From: Saccharomonospora viridis DSM 43017
Lineage (GTDB): Bacteria; Actinomycetota; Actinomycetes; Mycobacteriales; Pseudonocardiaceae
Direction: 5' to 3'
NCBI RefSeq assembly: GCF_000023865.1
Contig: NC_013159.1
Location: 4,180,001-4,244,000 of the forward strand
Length of the DNA: 64,000 nt
Below, piece after piece: positions 32,671 to 41,172 of this stretch (the stretch's first letter is position 1; every line of letters starts with the position of its first letter). The translations under genes and the position numbers were made by a program. The notes beneath the pieces are model-generated. The model was given only the letters and a program-made list of their open reading frames with translations, was not told the origin of the DNA and did not search any database.

Positions 32671-34221
32671 ATGACTGAGCACACGCCGTCACCGGTCGAT
32701 GCCGAAGAATTCTTGCGGATGTCGGCGTTCGAGCAACGGGATTACCTGGAACAGGGTGGTGTCCCACCCAAACTGACCAGCGACCAGATCCAACAGCTTC
32801 CGTCAGTCCAAGTGGACGATTACCTGCGCGCCCGCTACAACGCCGAGGGAGGCGGGTTGAGTTGGTTCGGCTTCCTGAACTCGATCAGAGCCGAGCTCGA
32901 AGCAGGCGCCATCAACGCAGAGAAATGGAAAGAAATCCACGACTCGAACTCCGAATTCAACTACGTCGACGGCCTGCAACCGTCTGATGCCCACTACCCC
33001 GGCCACGAACACGAAAGCCTGAAGAGATACGTCAACGAGGAGCTCGATCCGGCACTCGTTGAGGACATCTCGAGGGCCTACCACGACCTACACACGGCTT
33101 TCAAGGATTTCACCACCGAACTGAAAGAGGCCATCGGGAAGTCCCAACAGGAATGGGAGGGTGAGGCAGCCAGCGGCGCTCACGGCTACTTCGACAGCCT
33201 CGCGGGTTGGTCGGAGGCCAACTCGCACAACGCTGAACTCGCATCGTCGGTCATGGCACAGCAGTCCGAGGCCGCCAGTACGGCGAAGAACAGTATGCCC
33301 GAGCCCATCCCCTTCGATCTGTCGAAGGAGATGGGGAACTGGTTCTCGAACCCTCTCAACATCGTCGATGAGATCTCCCAGACCATTCAAAAGTCGGAGG
33401 ACAGCCGGGCCGCGCATGAGCAGGCCGCGGAGGTCATGCACCGCTACGACAACCAGCTGTACGAGGCAGCGTCGAAACAACCGCTGTTCGCCGAGCCGCC
33501 GACGTTCGGTGGGGGCAGTGGCGACAGTGGCACCAAGCCCAGCGAGACGATTCGGGTTCCGGAGACTTCCACCGACAGCGGTACTACCACCTCGGGGTTC
33601 GTCGACGGTGGTGTGCCCAAAGGATCGGTTCCCTCCACCACCGGTGGCAATACGGGCTACACCGGTGGTGGCTCCACCCCGATTCCGCCTGGGGGTGGGC
33701 CTTCGACCGGGGCTGGTGTGGTGCCACCGGCGACACGGCCCTCCGGACTGAACCCCGGCGGCATGACCCGGCCTCCGGCCGGGGGACGCGGTTCCCAGCG
33801 CAGTGGGTTCGGACCCGGCAGCATGGGCGCGGTCCCGGCCGCGGGTATGGCCGGTGGCTTCGGCCCCGGCGGCGCCGGAGGCGGAGGCTACAGCGGCGGC
33901 CGGGTGCCGGGAGCTGGGTTCGGCCCCGGCGGCGCCGCCGGGGCTGGCGGTGCTGGAGCCGGACCAGGTGCGGCTACCGGGGCCAGGCCGATGGGCGGTC
34001 CGGGCACAGCCGGACCCGGCGCCGCGGCGGCCGCCGGCGCCGGAGCAGCCGGCCGCGGCGGCGCGGGTGCGGCCCCTATGGGAGCCGGAGCCGGCGCGGG
34101 CAAAGGTGGGCGGGGCGGGGAGGACGACGAGCACCAACGCCCCACCTACCTGGTCGAAGCCGACCCTGACGACATCTTCGGCACCGACCAGCGCACCGCA
34201 CCACCGGTCCTCGGCACCTGA
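32671..34221 (+). CDS. PPE-like domain protein with Gly-rich tail
   Basis: This 516-residue protein has an N-terminal helical region (about residues 60-250) with FGFLNSIRAELEAGAIN and a WEGEAASGAHGYFDSLAGW segment typical of PPE/WXG-fold proteins. A Gly/Ala/Pro-rich low-complexity stretch (about 280-480) and a conserved-looking acidic end (QRPTYLVEADPDDIFGTDQ) follow. Relatives are assumed to be type VII secretion substrates or surface proteins. No ESX core genes (EccB/C/D, MycP) lie in the window. One base separates it from the DUF3558 stop. Base composition at the 5' end is less GC-rich than the surroundings. Confidence 0.8.
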   Translation: MTEHTPSPVDAEEFLRMSAFEQRDYLEQGGVPPKLTSDQIQQLPSVQVDDYLRARYNAEGGGLSWFGFLNSIRAELEAGAINAEKWKEIHDSNSEFNYVDGLQPSDAHYPGHEHESLKRYVNEELDPALVEDISRAYHDLHTAFKDFTTELKEAIGKSQQEWEGEAASGAHGYFDSLAGWSEANSHNAELASSVMAQQSEAASTAKNSMPEPIPFDLSKEMGNWFSNPLNIVDEISQTIQKSEDSRAAHEQAAEVMHRYDNQLYEAASKQPLFAEPPTFGGGSGDSGTKPSETIRVPETSTDSGTTTSGFVDGGVPKGSVPSTTGGNTGYTGGGSTPIPPGGGPSTGAGVVPPATRPSGLNPGGMTRPPAGGRGSQRSGFGPGSMGAVPAAGMAGGFGPGGAGGGGYSGGRVPGAGFGPGGAAGAGGAGAGPGAATGARPMGGPGTAGPGAAAAAGAGAAGRGGAGAAPMGAGAGAGKGGRGGEDDEHQRPTYLVEADPDDIFGTDQRTAPPVLGT

Positions 34222-34242
34222 CGACCCACAACGACACACAAA

Positions 34243-34272
34243 GGGCGTGGCCACCCACCCATGGCCACGCCC
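34243..34272. terminator. Bidirectional terminator between PPE-like gene and htdX
   Basis: GGGCGTGGCCA and TGGCCACGCCC pair perfectly over 11 bases with an eight-base loop, placed between two convergent genes. Confidence 0.7.
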
Positions 34273-34285
34273 CGTCACAGCACAC

Positions 34286-35146
34286 TCACTCCGGTGTGAT
34301 GCTGCCTCGAAGATGCGGTTTCGGCTTGCGCGCGTTCCACAGTTCGAACGCCCAACCGCCGTCGTCGGCCCACGACGTGAAGGCCACCTTCGCGGGCAAC
34401 AACACCGGCAGTTTGAACGCCACGTCGACCGTGTAGGCGTCGGGCAGCCTGCCCTCGAACGCGGCGAGGCAACGGGCCTTGGTCCACATGCCGTGCGCGA
34501 TCGCCGAGCGGAACCCGAACATCCGCGCCGTCAACGGGTTCAGGTGGATCGGGTTACGGTCGCCCGACACCTCGGCGTAACGGCGTCCGATGTCCCCCGG
34601 CACCCGCCAGTCCGCCTTCGGCGCGGGTGGTGCCAGCTCCGTCCTCCTCTCCCGTTTCTGTCCGGACGCACCACCCCTGCGCAGGTAGGTGCTGACATCC
34701 GTCCACACCGGCTCGCCCGCTGGGTCTAGTTCGGACAGAAGTTCACTGACCACATCGAACTGCTTGCCCTTCTCGTGTGGCCGCAGGTGCTGTGCCCTCA
34801 CCCGCAGCGTGAACTTCTCCGTGACCCGAATCGGACGTCGCTGCGTGATCCGGTTGGCCACGTGCACCATCCCGAGCAGCGGGAACGGGAAGTCCGGTTC
34901 CGTCATCAGCGCCATCTGCAGCGGGAACGCCAGGATGTGCGGGTAGGTGGCGGGCAGGGTGTCGGCGAGCCGGAACTCGCACACCTGGTTGTAGGCCGCC
35001 AGGTGGGCCGGGTCCACGGTGACGCCGCTGCGCACGAACTCGGTGTCGGGCAGGATGTCGCCACCGCTTTTGCGGAGTCCCCCCAGTACCGCCTTCGGGT
35101 ACAGGCTCGACAGGCTCGGTGAACTGCTCAATTCCTTGACGGTCAT
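34286..35146 (-). CDS. htdX: MaoC-like (R)-3-hydroxyacyl dehydratase HtdX
   Basis: This 286-residue double hot-dog protein of the mycobacterial HtdX (Rv0241c) type has a C-terminal half with the hydratase-2 motif: YAEVSGDRNPIHLNPLTARM followed by FGFRSAIAHGMW (catalytic Asp/His). It would interconvert (R)-3-hydroxyacyl and trans-2-enoyl thioesters, partnering FabG4. ATG 35146 starts two bases after the fabG4 stop, so the two are one operon transcribed from the promoter shared with fadA2. In mycobacteria the order Rv0241c-Rv0242c-Rv0243 is the same. Confidence 0.9.
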   Translation of the reverse strand: MTVKELSSSPSLSSLYPKAVLGGLRKSGGDILPDTEFVRSGVTVDPAHLAAYNQVCEFRLADTLPATYPHILAFPLQMALMTEPDFPFPLLGMVHVANRITQRRPIRVTEKFTLRVRAQHLRPHEKGKQFDVVSELLSELDPAGEPVWTDVSTYLRRGGASGQKRERRTELAPPAPKADWRVPGDIGRRYAEVSGDRNPIHLNPLTARMFGFRSAIAHGMWTKARCLAAFEGRLPDAYTVDVAFKLPVLLPAKVAFTSWADDGGWAFELWNARKPKPHLRGSITPE

Positions 35147-35148
35147 GC

Positions 35149-36492
35149 CTATGCCCCCAAAAAGCCCTGGCCGCACACGCGCACCACGTTCCCGTTGACG
35201 GCCGATGAGGCCGGATTGGCGTACCAGGCGATGGTCTCGGCGACGTCCACGGGCAGCCCGCCCTGCGCGAGGCTGGACAGCCGACGGCCGAACTCACGGA
35301 TCATCAGCGGGATCTGCGCGGTCATCTGGGTCTCGATGAACCCGGGCGCGACCGCGTTGATGGTGCCTTTCCGTTCGGCCAGTCGCGGCGCACCGTCATT
35401 CACCATCCCGATGACACCGGCCTTGCTGACGGCGTAGTTGGACTGTCCGACGTTGCCGGCGATACCGGCCATGGAGGACACACCGATGATGCGTCCGCCC
35501 TCGTGGAGCACCTTGTCGTCGAGCAGTTTGTCGTTGACCGCAAGCTGCGACACCAGGTTCACCGACAGCACCGAGTCCCATGCGGACTCGGGCATCTTGG
35601 CCAGTGTCTTGTCCCGGGTGATCCCGGCGTTGTGCACGACGATGTCGACCCCACCGTGACGTTGGGTGAGGTGATCGGCGAGCCGCTGCGGCGCGTCGGA
35701 GGCGGTGATGTCCAACTGCAGCGCCGTCCCGCCGACTCGGTTGACCACAGCGGACAACTCCCCGCCCTGTGCGGGGATGTCGAGCGCCACGACGTGCGCA
35801 CCGTCACGGGCGAGCACCTCGGCGATGGCGGCGCCGATACCGCGGGAGGCGCCCGTGACCAGCGCGACCTTGCCGTCCAGCGGCTTGTCCCAGTTCGCCG
35901 GTGGTTGCGCGGTCTTGCTGCCCGCCGTACCGATGCGGATCACCTGGCCGCTGACGAACGCGGACTTCGCCGACAGCAGGAACCGCATGGTCGACTCGGT
36001 GGCCTCTTCCGCGCCCTCGGCGACGTAGACGAGCTGCGAGGTGGCGCCGCGTTTGAGCTCCTTACCGACCGTGCGGGTGAAGCCTTCGAGCGCGCGCTGC
36101 GCGATGCGTTCCCGTCCTTCGACGAGCTCGGGCGGGGTGCCGAGCACCACCACGCGGCCGCTCGGACCCACCTCGCGGATGACGGGGTGGAAGAAGTCGT
36201 ACAGCTCGCGCAGCTGCACCGGGTCGGTGATGCCGGTGGCGTCGAACACCAGCGCCCCGTAACGCGTGCCTTCCTTCGACTCCCGCAGGACGTCGATGCC
36301 CGCGGCGTCGAGCTGGCGGGTCAACGTCTTCTCCAGCCTGCCGTTCGGCGCCGCACCGAGAAGTGCGGGACCATCGAGTGGCGGCTGGCCGGGCCGGTAC
36401 CGCCGCAGCACGGGCGGCTTGGGCAGGCCCAACTTCGACGTGACGAACTTGCCCAGGGGTGTCGTGGTGAACTGCTGGTACTTGTCAGCCAT
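35149..36492 (-). CDS. fabG4: 3-oxoacyl thioester reductase FabG4
   Basis: This 447-residue protein is a high-molecular-weight FabG4-type (Rv0242c, 454 aa) short-chain dehydrogenase. An N-terminal flavodoxin-like domain (about residues 1-205) lacks a dinucleotide motif. The C-terminal SDR domain (about 205-447) has VTGASRGIGAAIAEVL for cofactor binding and the SSMAGIAGNVGQSNYAVSK catalytic Ser-Tyr-Lys set. It reduces 3-oxoacyl-CoA/ACP, probably with NADH. ATG 36492 has GGAGG upstream. Divergent from fadA2 across a palindromic operator. Confidence 0.93.
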   Translation of the reverse strand: MADKYQQFTTTPLGKFVTSKLGLPKPPVLRRYRPGQPPLDGPALLGAAPNGRLEKTLTRQLDAAGIDVLRESKEGTRYGALVFDATGITDPVQLRELYDFFHPVIREVGPSGRVVVLGTPPELVEGRERIAQRALEGFTRTVGKELKRGATSQLVYVAEGAEEATESTMRFLLSAKSAFVSGQVIRIGTAGSKTAQPPANWDKPLDGKVALVTGASRGIGAAIAEVLARDGAHVVALDIPAQGGELSAVVNRVGGTALQLDITASDAPQRLADHLTQRHGGVDIVVHNAGITRDKTLAKMPESAWDSVLSVNLVSQLAVNDKLLDDKVLHEGGRIIGVSSMAGIAGNVGQSNYAVSKAGVIGMVNDGAPRLAERKGTINAVAPGFIETQMTAQIPLMIREFGRRLSSLAQGGLPVDVAETIAWYANPASSAVNGNVVRVCGQGFLGA

Positions 36493-36527
36493 CGGTTGCC
36501 TCCCGTGCCAGTGTGCAGCGCCAGCCT

Positions 36528-36547
36528 AACCTACCGGCGAGTAGGTT
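36528..36547. promoter_or_regulatory. Operator between fabG4-htdX and fadA2
   Basis: AACCTAC-CGGCGA-GTAGGTT has seven-base perfect arms and the TACCGG-NNN-GTAG core also found twice before fadE5. It is 36 bases upstream of fabG4 and 46 bases upstream of fadA2, placed to control both promoters. Confidence 0.7.
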
Positions 36548-36593
36548 ACACTTTCGATGGGTCCGAAAACGCTCACCAGGGAGGGCCAGAGCC

Positions 36594-37922
36594 ATGACCT
36601 CAGCGCAGAAGTCCGGTGGCGGCCGGGCACGGTCGAGCCGGAACAAGGAAGCAGGTGTCCGCAAGGTCGCGATCGTCGGTGCGAATCGGATCCCGTTCGC
36701 CCGGTCGAACGGCCCCTACGCCGACGCCTCCAACCAGGACATGCTCACCGCCGCTCTCGACGGCCTGGTCAGCAGGTTCTCCCTACAGAACGAGCAGATC
36801 GGCGAGTTCGCCGCGGGCGCGGTGCTGAAACACTCCAGGGACTTCAACCTCGCCCGGGAAGTGGTGCTCGGCAGCGCTCTCGCCCCCACCACCCCCGCGT
36901 CGGACGTGCAGATGGCATGCGGCACAGGCCTGCAGGCCATCATCAACGTCGCCAACAAGATCGCGTTGGGACAGATCGACTCGGCCATCGCGGGTGGCGT
37001 GGACACCACCAGTGACGCGCCGCTGGCCGTCAACGACCGGCTGCGCAAGCTTCTGGTGAAGCTGAACGCCGCCAAGTCGAACGCCGATCGACTCAAACTG
37101 CTGGCGAAGATCCGCCCGGGCCACATCGTGCCGGAGATCCCGCGCAACGCCGAGCCGAGGACCGGCCTGTCGATGGGCGAGCACGCCGCCCTCACGGCGA
37201 AGGCGTGGGGCATTTCGCGCGCCGAACAGGACGAGCTGGCGGCGACGAGTCACCAACGGCTCGCGGCCGCCTACGACCGGGGTTTCTTCGACGACCTGAT
37301 GACCTCGTACCTGGGGCTGAGCCGGGACCAGAACCTGCGCCCCGATTCGACCCCGGAGAAGCTGGCGAAGTTGAAGCCGGTGTTCGGCGGACGTGACGGC
37401 ACGATGACGGCGGGCAACTCCACGCCGCTGTCCGACGGCGCGTCGGTGGTGCTGCTGGCCACCGAGGAATGGGCGAAGAAGCGCAACCTACCGGTCCTGG
37501 CGTATCTGACGTTCTCGCAGACCGCCGCGGTGGACTACGTGCACGGCGACGAAGGCCTGCTCATGGCCCCCGCGTACGCGGTGCCGCGCATGCTCGACCG
37601 CGCGGGACTGACGCTGGCCGACTTCGACTTCTACGAGATCCACGAGGCGTTCGCCTCACAGGTGCTCGCGACGTTGAAGGCGTGGGAGGACCCCGTGTTC
37701 GCCAAGGAGAGGCTGGGCCGCGACGAACCGTTGGGCAAGATCGATCGCGCCAAGCTCAACGTCAACGGGTCCTCGCTGGCCGCGGGTCACCCGTTCGCCG
37801 CGACCGGTGGCCGCATCGTGGGCACGTTGGCGAAGCTGCTGGCCGAGAAGGGTTCGGGTCGGGGACTCATCTCCGTCTGCGCGGCCGGCGGCCAAGGCGT
37901 CACGGCGATCCTGGAGCGGTAG
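36594..37922 (+). CDS. fadA2: Acetyl-CoA acetyltransferase / thiolase FadA2
   Basis: This 442-residue thiolase has the acylated Cys in MACGTGLQ (near 108), the HEAFA motif near 349, GHPFAATGGR with the second catalytic His, and CAAGGQG near 428. Its length and an N-terminal basic extension (GGGRARSSRNKEAGVRKV) match the mycobacterial FadA2 (Rv0243) subfamily. It would cleave 3-oxoacyl-CoA in the last step of beta-oxidation. ATG 36594 follows GGGAGGG at nine bases. A strong hairpin ends the transcript. Confidence 0.92.
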   Translation: MTSAQKSGGGRARSSRNKEAGVRKVAIVGANRIPFARSNGPYADASNQDMLTAALDGLVSRFSLQNEQIGEFAAGAVLKHSRDFNLAREVVLGSALAPTTPASDVQMACGTGLQAIINVANKIALGQIDSAIAGGVDTTSDAPLAVNDRLRKLLVKLNAAKSNADRLKLLAKIRPGHIVPEIPRNAEPRTGLSMGEHAALTAKAWGISRAEQDELAATSHQRLAAAYDRGFFDDLMTSYLGLSRDQNLRPDSTPEKLAKLKPVFGGRDGTMTAGNSTPLSDGASVVLLATEEWAKKRNLPVLAYLTFSQTAAVDYVHGDEGLLMAPAYAVPRMLDRAGLTLADFDFYEIHEAFASQVLATLKAWEDPVFAKERLGRDEPLGKIDRAKLNVNGSSLAAGHPFAATGGRIVGTLAKLLAEKGSGRGLISVCAAGGQGVTAILER

Positions 37923-37947
37923 GGGCTTCCGGGTCTTCGGAAGTTCG

Positions 37948-37982
37948 CGGATCCCGTCCGACCCTTCGTCGGGCGGGATCCG
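37948..37982 (+). terminator. Terminator of fadA2
   Basis: CGGATCCCGTCCGAC pairs with GTCGGGCGGGATCCG (15 positions, one T-G wobble) around a five-base loop, 26 bases past the stop. A smaller hairpin (CTTCCG/CGGAAG) just precedes it. Confidence 0.75.
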
Positions 37983-38136
37983 TGCGTTCCCGACCGTTTT
38001 CCGGGTGGACCCGACGGGCGGCCCGGAAGAGACTCGTCCCGGGCAACGACACGGTCGTCGATCACGGAGTGTCACTTCAGTTTCAGCCGGAAGGGTAGTT
38101 GCCCCCGGTTCCCTAAGGGTGAAGACTCTCCGTCGA

Positions 38137-38183
38137 GATGTAGCGCGCTACATCCGCAAGGGGAGTGAGTTGACAGCGCTGTC
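38137..38183 (+). promoter_or_regulatory. Two perfect palindromes at a TTGACA box
   Basis: GATGTAGCGCGCTACATC (38137-38154) is an 18-base perfect palindrome. GACAGCGCTGTC (38172-38183) is a 12-base perfect palindrome overlapping TTGACA (38170-38175). Together they look like operators over a -35 box about 80 bases before the gene at 38260; no clear -10 was found. Confidence 0.5.
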
Positions 38184-38259
38184 TTCGCCGGCTTCGTCAT
38201 GTCCACGAAGTCACTCCACGTCGTCACCCCACACCACTTCACGAACCTCGGAGGATCAT

Positions 38260-38784
38260 ATGACCGAGTTGTTGGCCTTCCGACCCCGGACGTCGAACCG
38301 CCGCAGAGCACGCCACCGCGCCACCGGAGCACACAGACCCCCGCGCAGGCCCGCACACAGGCTGCGGTCCCGCTGGTTCGCCTGGATGACCCCACGCCGG
38401 AAGACCGCCCCGACCCCCGCTCGCCCGACCCCGAACCCCACAGTCCCGACCTCCACAGTCCCGACCCCCACAACACCGGCCCCCACAACACCGGTCCCCG
38501 CCTCTCCGACGAAAACCTCCCCGGCGAGGACCTCCCCGACCAGGACTTGCCTTCCCAGGCCGAACACGGTTTCACCCACCCACCCTCGGACCGGCGAACT
38601 CCGCACCAACGTGCTCTCCCGAGTCCCGCACTGGCCCGACGACAACGACCTACTGAGAGCCGACCTGCGCAGGGCCGAGCTGCGGGCAGCTCGAGCCCGA
38701 ACCGTGAGCACCCACGCATCCGTCGAGGACGATCCACACCTGGCGTTCCTCAACCGCATCCTGGAGGGATTGCGCGCGCTTTGA
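38260..38784 (+). CDS. Hypothetical protein with basic N-terminus and Pro/Thr linker
   Basis: This 174-residue protein is unrecognised. Residues 1-48 are very Arg-rich, 50-105 are a Pro/Thr repeat encoded by imperfect 12-18-base tandem units (VPTSTVPTPTTPAP), and the C-terminal 60 residues are a well-formed helical region ending HLAFLNRILEGLRAL. GGAGG lies six bases before ATG 38260 and the third codon position is GC-rich, which favours this frame over two overlapping open frames at 38199-38906 and 38256-38759. Upstream palindromes suggest regulation. No function can be assigned. Confidence 0.6.
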   Translation: MTELLAFRPRTSNRRRARHRATGAHRPPRRPAHRLRSRWFAWMTPRRKTAPTPARPTPNPTVPTSTVPTPTTPAPTTPVPASPTKTSPARTSPTRTCLPRPNTVSPTHPRTGELRTNVLSRVPHWPDDNDLLRADLRRAELRAARARTVSTHASVEDDPHLAFLNRILEGLRAL

Positions 38785-38832
38785 CGACACCCCTCCTCAG
38801 CACCGGCGGCAACACGGCACCGGCCAGCGCCA

Positions 38833-39516
38833 TCAGGCGCTCTGCTGATCGAAATGCGCCAGGCACAGCGACGGCTCGACGAACGGCTCCAATCGCCGGG
38901 CGGTGACCGGCGCTCCCACCTCGGCCAAGACCCCTTGCATCAAGCCCAGATGCAAGGAACACACCACGTCACCGTGCACCCGAGCGACCTCCTGGAAAGG
39001 GCAGTGCCGCAGCGGCAGGACTCGGGGACCCGCACCACTCACCTCACCCGGCGCGAAACCGGCCTCGGCGAGGACGTTCGCCACCCGCCGGATCCCCTCC
39101 TCGGCATCGACGTGCTCGAACGGGGCCGGGCGCTTGGCGAGGTAACGACCCCATTCCCGCCCCGCCGCGATCGCGGCCTCTCTCGGCTCGGGCATCACCC
39201 TGTCGATCAGAGTGCTGAGCATCGTGGCGAGCAGTCGATAGCTGCGCGGCCCTTCGGAGGCGCGGTGCGCGACGGCGCGGTACACCATGCGCGGCCGACC
39301 CGGCCGACCCGCCCCCTCGGTGCCGCGCTGCGCCAATCCCGCCTCGACCAGGGCATCCAGATGGAAGCGGGCCGTGTTGACGTGGAAGCCGACCCGCTGG
39401 GCGACCTGGTGCGCCGTGAGCGGACCGTCGGTCGTACGCAGCAGCTCCAGCACACGCGTCCGGCTTCGGCCCAGCGCCGGGCCGGACGCCTCGTCGGTCA
39501 ACGACGTCTCAGGCAT
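38833..39516 (-). CDS. Winged-HTH regulator with three conserved-type Cys (SufR-like)
   Basis: This 227-residue protein has a winged helix at about residues 15-85 (AHQVAQRVGFHVNTARFHLDAL) and a C-terminal half with Cys172 in HCPFQEVA, Cys186 in VVCSLHLGL and Cys218. The CPF ... C-x-LH pattern is that of SufR-type ArsR/DeoR regulators, in which Cys ligate an Fe-S cluster. A redox- or NO-sensing role is plausible but inferred. It is divergent from a small membrane-protein gene, its likely target. The start used is ATG 39516. Confidence 0.8.
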   Translation of the reverse strand: MPETSLTDEASGPALGRSRTRVLELLRTTDGPLTAHQVAQRVGFHVNTARFHLDALVEAGLAQRGTEGAGRPGRPRMVYRAVAHRASEGPRSYRLLATMLSTLIDRVMPEPREAAIAAGREWGRYLAKRPAPFEHVDAEEGIRRVANVLAEAGFAPGEVSGAGPRVLPLRHCPFQEVARVHGDVVCSLHLGLMQGVLAEVGAPVTARRLEPFVEPSLCLAHFDQQSA

Positions 39517-39678
39517 ACCGCCACCTTAAATCCAACAAACATTGTGCAAATTCGAGAACGGGAAAGACATCAGAGATGGCCGCTGATTCTCCACCACCCT
39601 CCCCATCGCCCACACCATTTACACAAGGAGACTTTGGGTAAACTCCGCCGTATCGGACCCGCAGGAGGTGAAGCGGCG

Positions 39679-40104
39679 ATGACTCCCGGACCCGCGATCA
39701 TGACGGCGGCGATCTTCATCTGGTTGGGCATGGTGCTGGCCATCTCCTTCATGGAAGCACCGTTGAAGTTCCGAGCACCGGGCATCACCATCCGGCTCGG
39801 ACTCGGCATCGGCCGTCTCGTCTTCCGAGCCCTCAACACCGCCGAAGCCGTTCTCGCCGCGGTCGTCGTCATCGCAGCGCTCGTGGACGTCCCGACCACG
39901 GGAGCACTCGCCTCGGGCGCGGCCGCCATCGCGGTTCTGATCATCCAGCTGGCCCTGGTGCGGCCTCGGCTGAATCGGCGTTCCGACCGGGTCCTGGCCG
40001 GTGAGGACGCCCCTCGGTCCCGGGCCCACTACGTCTACGTCGGATTCGAAGTGATCAAAGCCGTTCTGCTGATCACCACGGGGGTGCTCCTCCTGGCCGC
40101 GTGA
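39679..40104 (+). CDS. Four-helix membrane protein next to SufR-like regulator
   Basis: This 141-residue protein has four hydrophobic segments (about residues 4-25, 45-67, 73-93, 117-140). EAPLKFRAPGITIRLGLGIGRLVFRALN forms a basic loop after helix 1. The family is not recognised with certainty. ATG 39679 has GGAGGTG ten bases upstream. Its 162-base divergent spacing from the SufR-like regulator suggests that it is the regulated gene. Confidence 0.75.
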   Translation: MTPGPAIMTAAIFIWLGMVLAISFMEAPLKFRAPGITIRLGLGIGRLVFRALNTAEAVLAAVVVIAALVDVPTTGALASGAAAIAVLIIQLALVRPRLNRRSDRVLAGEDAPRSRAHYVYVGFEVIKAVLLITTGVLLLAA

Positions 40105-40182
40105 CGGCTCCGACGGCGGGCGCCCCCGCGGTTCTTCGTGGTTCTCCGTGGTTCTTCCCCAGCGACCCACGGCCCACGCTCC

Positions 40183-40188
40183 TACTCT
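40183..40188 (+). promoter_or_regulatory. -10 hexamer TACTCT for the DrrAB-type transporter
   Basis: TACTCT lies six bases before ATG 40195 with no Shine-Dalgarno: a leaderless layout, which also supports that start. Confidence 0.5.
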
Positions 40189-40194
40189 GGCTCT

Positions 40195-41172
40195 ATGCCC
40201 GCCATGGACGAACAGGTCGCGGTCCGGGCCCGTGGCCTCGTCAAAAGCTACGGTTCCACGCAAGCATTGAACGGGGTCGATCTCGACGTCCTCTCAGGCC
40301 GAGTCCTCGGTCTGCTCGGCCCCAACGGCGCGGGCAAGACCACGGTCGTGCGCATCCTCACCACCCTGCTCCGCCCGGACGCCGGTGAAGCGTCGGTAGC
40401 GGGACACGACGTACTCACCGAACCCGACGCCGTACGCGCGGCCATCGGGGTGTCCGGGCAGTACGCCGCCGTGGACGAGAACCTCACCGGGTTCGAGAAC
40501 CTCTACATGATCGGCAGGCTCTACGGGCTGAGTAAGCGGCACGCCAAACAGCGTTCACGCGAACTGCTGAAACGGTTCCAGCTCGCCGAGGCCGCGGATC
40601 GGACCGCCAGGGGGTACTCCGGCGGTATGCGCCGACGACTCGACCTCGCCGGAGCCCTGGTGGCCGAGCCGAAAGTCGTCGTCCTGGACGAGCCCACGAC
40701 AGGCCTGGACCCGCGCGGCAGGCTCGAGATGTGGCAGGTCATCGAACAGCTCGTGGCCACCGGAGCCACCGTCCTGCTCACCACCCAGTACCTCGAAGAG
40801 GCCGACCGGCTCGCCGACTCCATCGTCGTCATCGACAAAGGCGTGGTCATCGCGCGCGGCACCGCCGAGGAACTGAAACAGCGCATCGGCGGTGAACGAC
40901 TCGAACTCGTCCTCGAGGACGCGGCGGACGTGCCTCGTGCCGTGCGGATACTCGAAGAGGTCGGCACCAGCGAACCGGTCGTGGAAGAACCCATCCGCAC
41001 GGTGACGGTGTCCGTCGACGCGGGCGCGAAGGCCCTGGTGCAAGCACTGCGCAAACTCGACGCACAACACCTCGCCCTCCAGGACGTGGCACTGCGCCGT
41101 CCCACGCTCGACGACGTCTTCCTGGCACTCACCGGACGCGCCACCGCCACCGACGAGGAGACGACATCATGA
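40195..41172 (+). CDS. DrrA-type ABC exporter ATP-binding protein
   Basis: This 325-residue ATPase of the daunorubicin-resistance type has Walker A GPNGAGKTT, signature YSGGMRRRLDLAGAL, Walker B VVVLDEPTTGLDPRGR, and a C-terminal extension of about 90 residues ending with RRPTLDDVFLALTGR, a feature of DrrA. It energises export of a drug or lipid together with the permease, whose start overlaps its stop (ATGA). ATG 40195 is favoured by the -10 spacing; ATG 40204 is possible. Confidence 0.92.
   Translation: MPAMDEQVAVRARGLVKSYGSTQALNGVDLDVLSGRVLGLLGPNGAGKTTVVRILTTLLRPDAGEASVAGHDVLTEPDAVRAAIGVSGQYAAVDENLTGFENLYMIGRLYGLSKRHAKQRSRELLKRFQLAEAADRTARGYSGGMRRRLDLAGALVAEPKVVVLDEPTTGLDPRGRLEMWQVIEQLVATGATVLLTTQYLEEADRLADSIVVIDKGVVIARGTAEELKQRIGGERLELVLEDAADVPRAVRILEEVGTSEPVVEEPIRTVTVSVDAGAKALVQALRKLDAQHLALQDVALRRPTLDDVFLALTGRATATDEETTS

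Noticed and set aside
33780-34120. GC-rich repetitive DNA as a PGRS-type repeat element
   Set aside because: It is the in-frame Gly/Ala-rich tail of the PPE-like protein rather than an independent repeat.
32671-34221. Complete type VII secretion locus
   Set aside because: Only substrate-like and lipoprotein genes are present; no ATPase, channel or protease component was found in the window.
38400-38520. Tandem CCCGAC/CCCACAACACCGG repeats as a mobile or CRISPR feature
   Set aside because: They encode the Pro/Thr linker of the gene at 38260 in frame; a coding minisatellite is sufficient.
38256-38759. Minus-strand frame with GTVEVGTVGFGVG-like repeats, resembling a repeat protein
   Set aside because: It is the reverse complement of the Pro/Thr linker; no ribosome site, and the opposite frame has GGAGG and a normal start.
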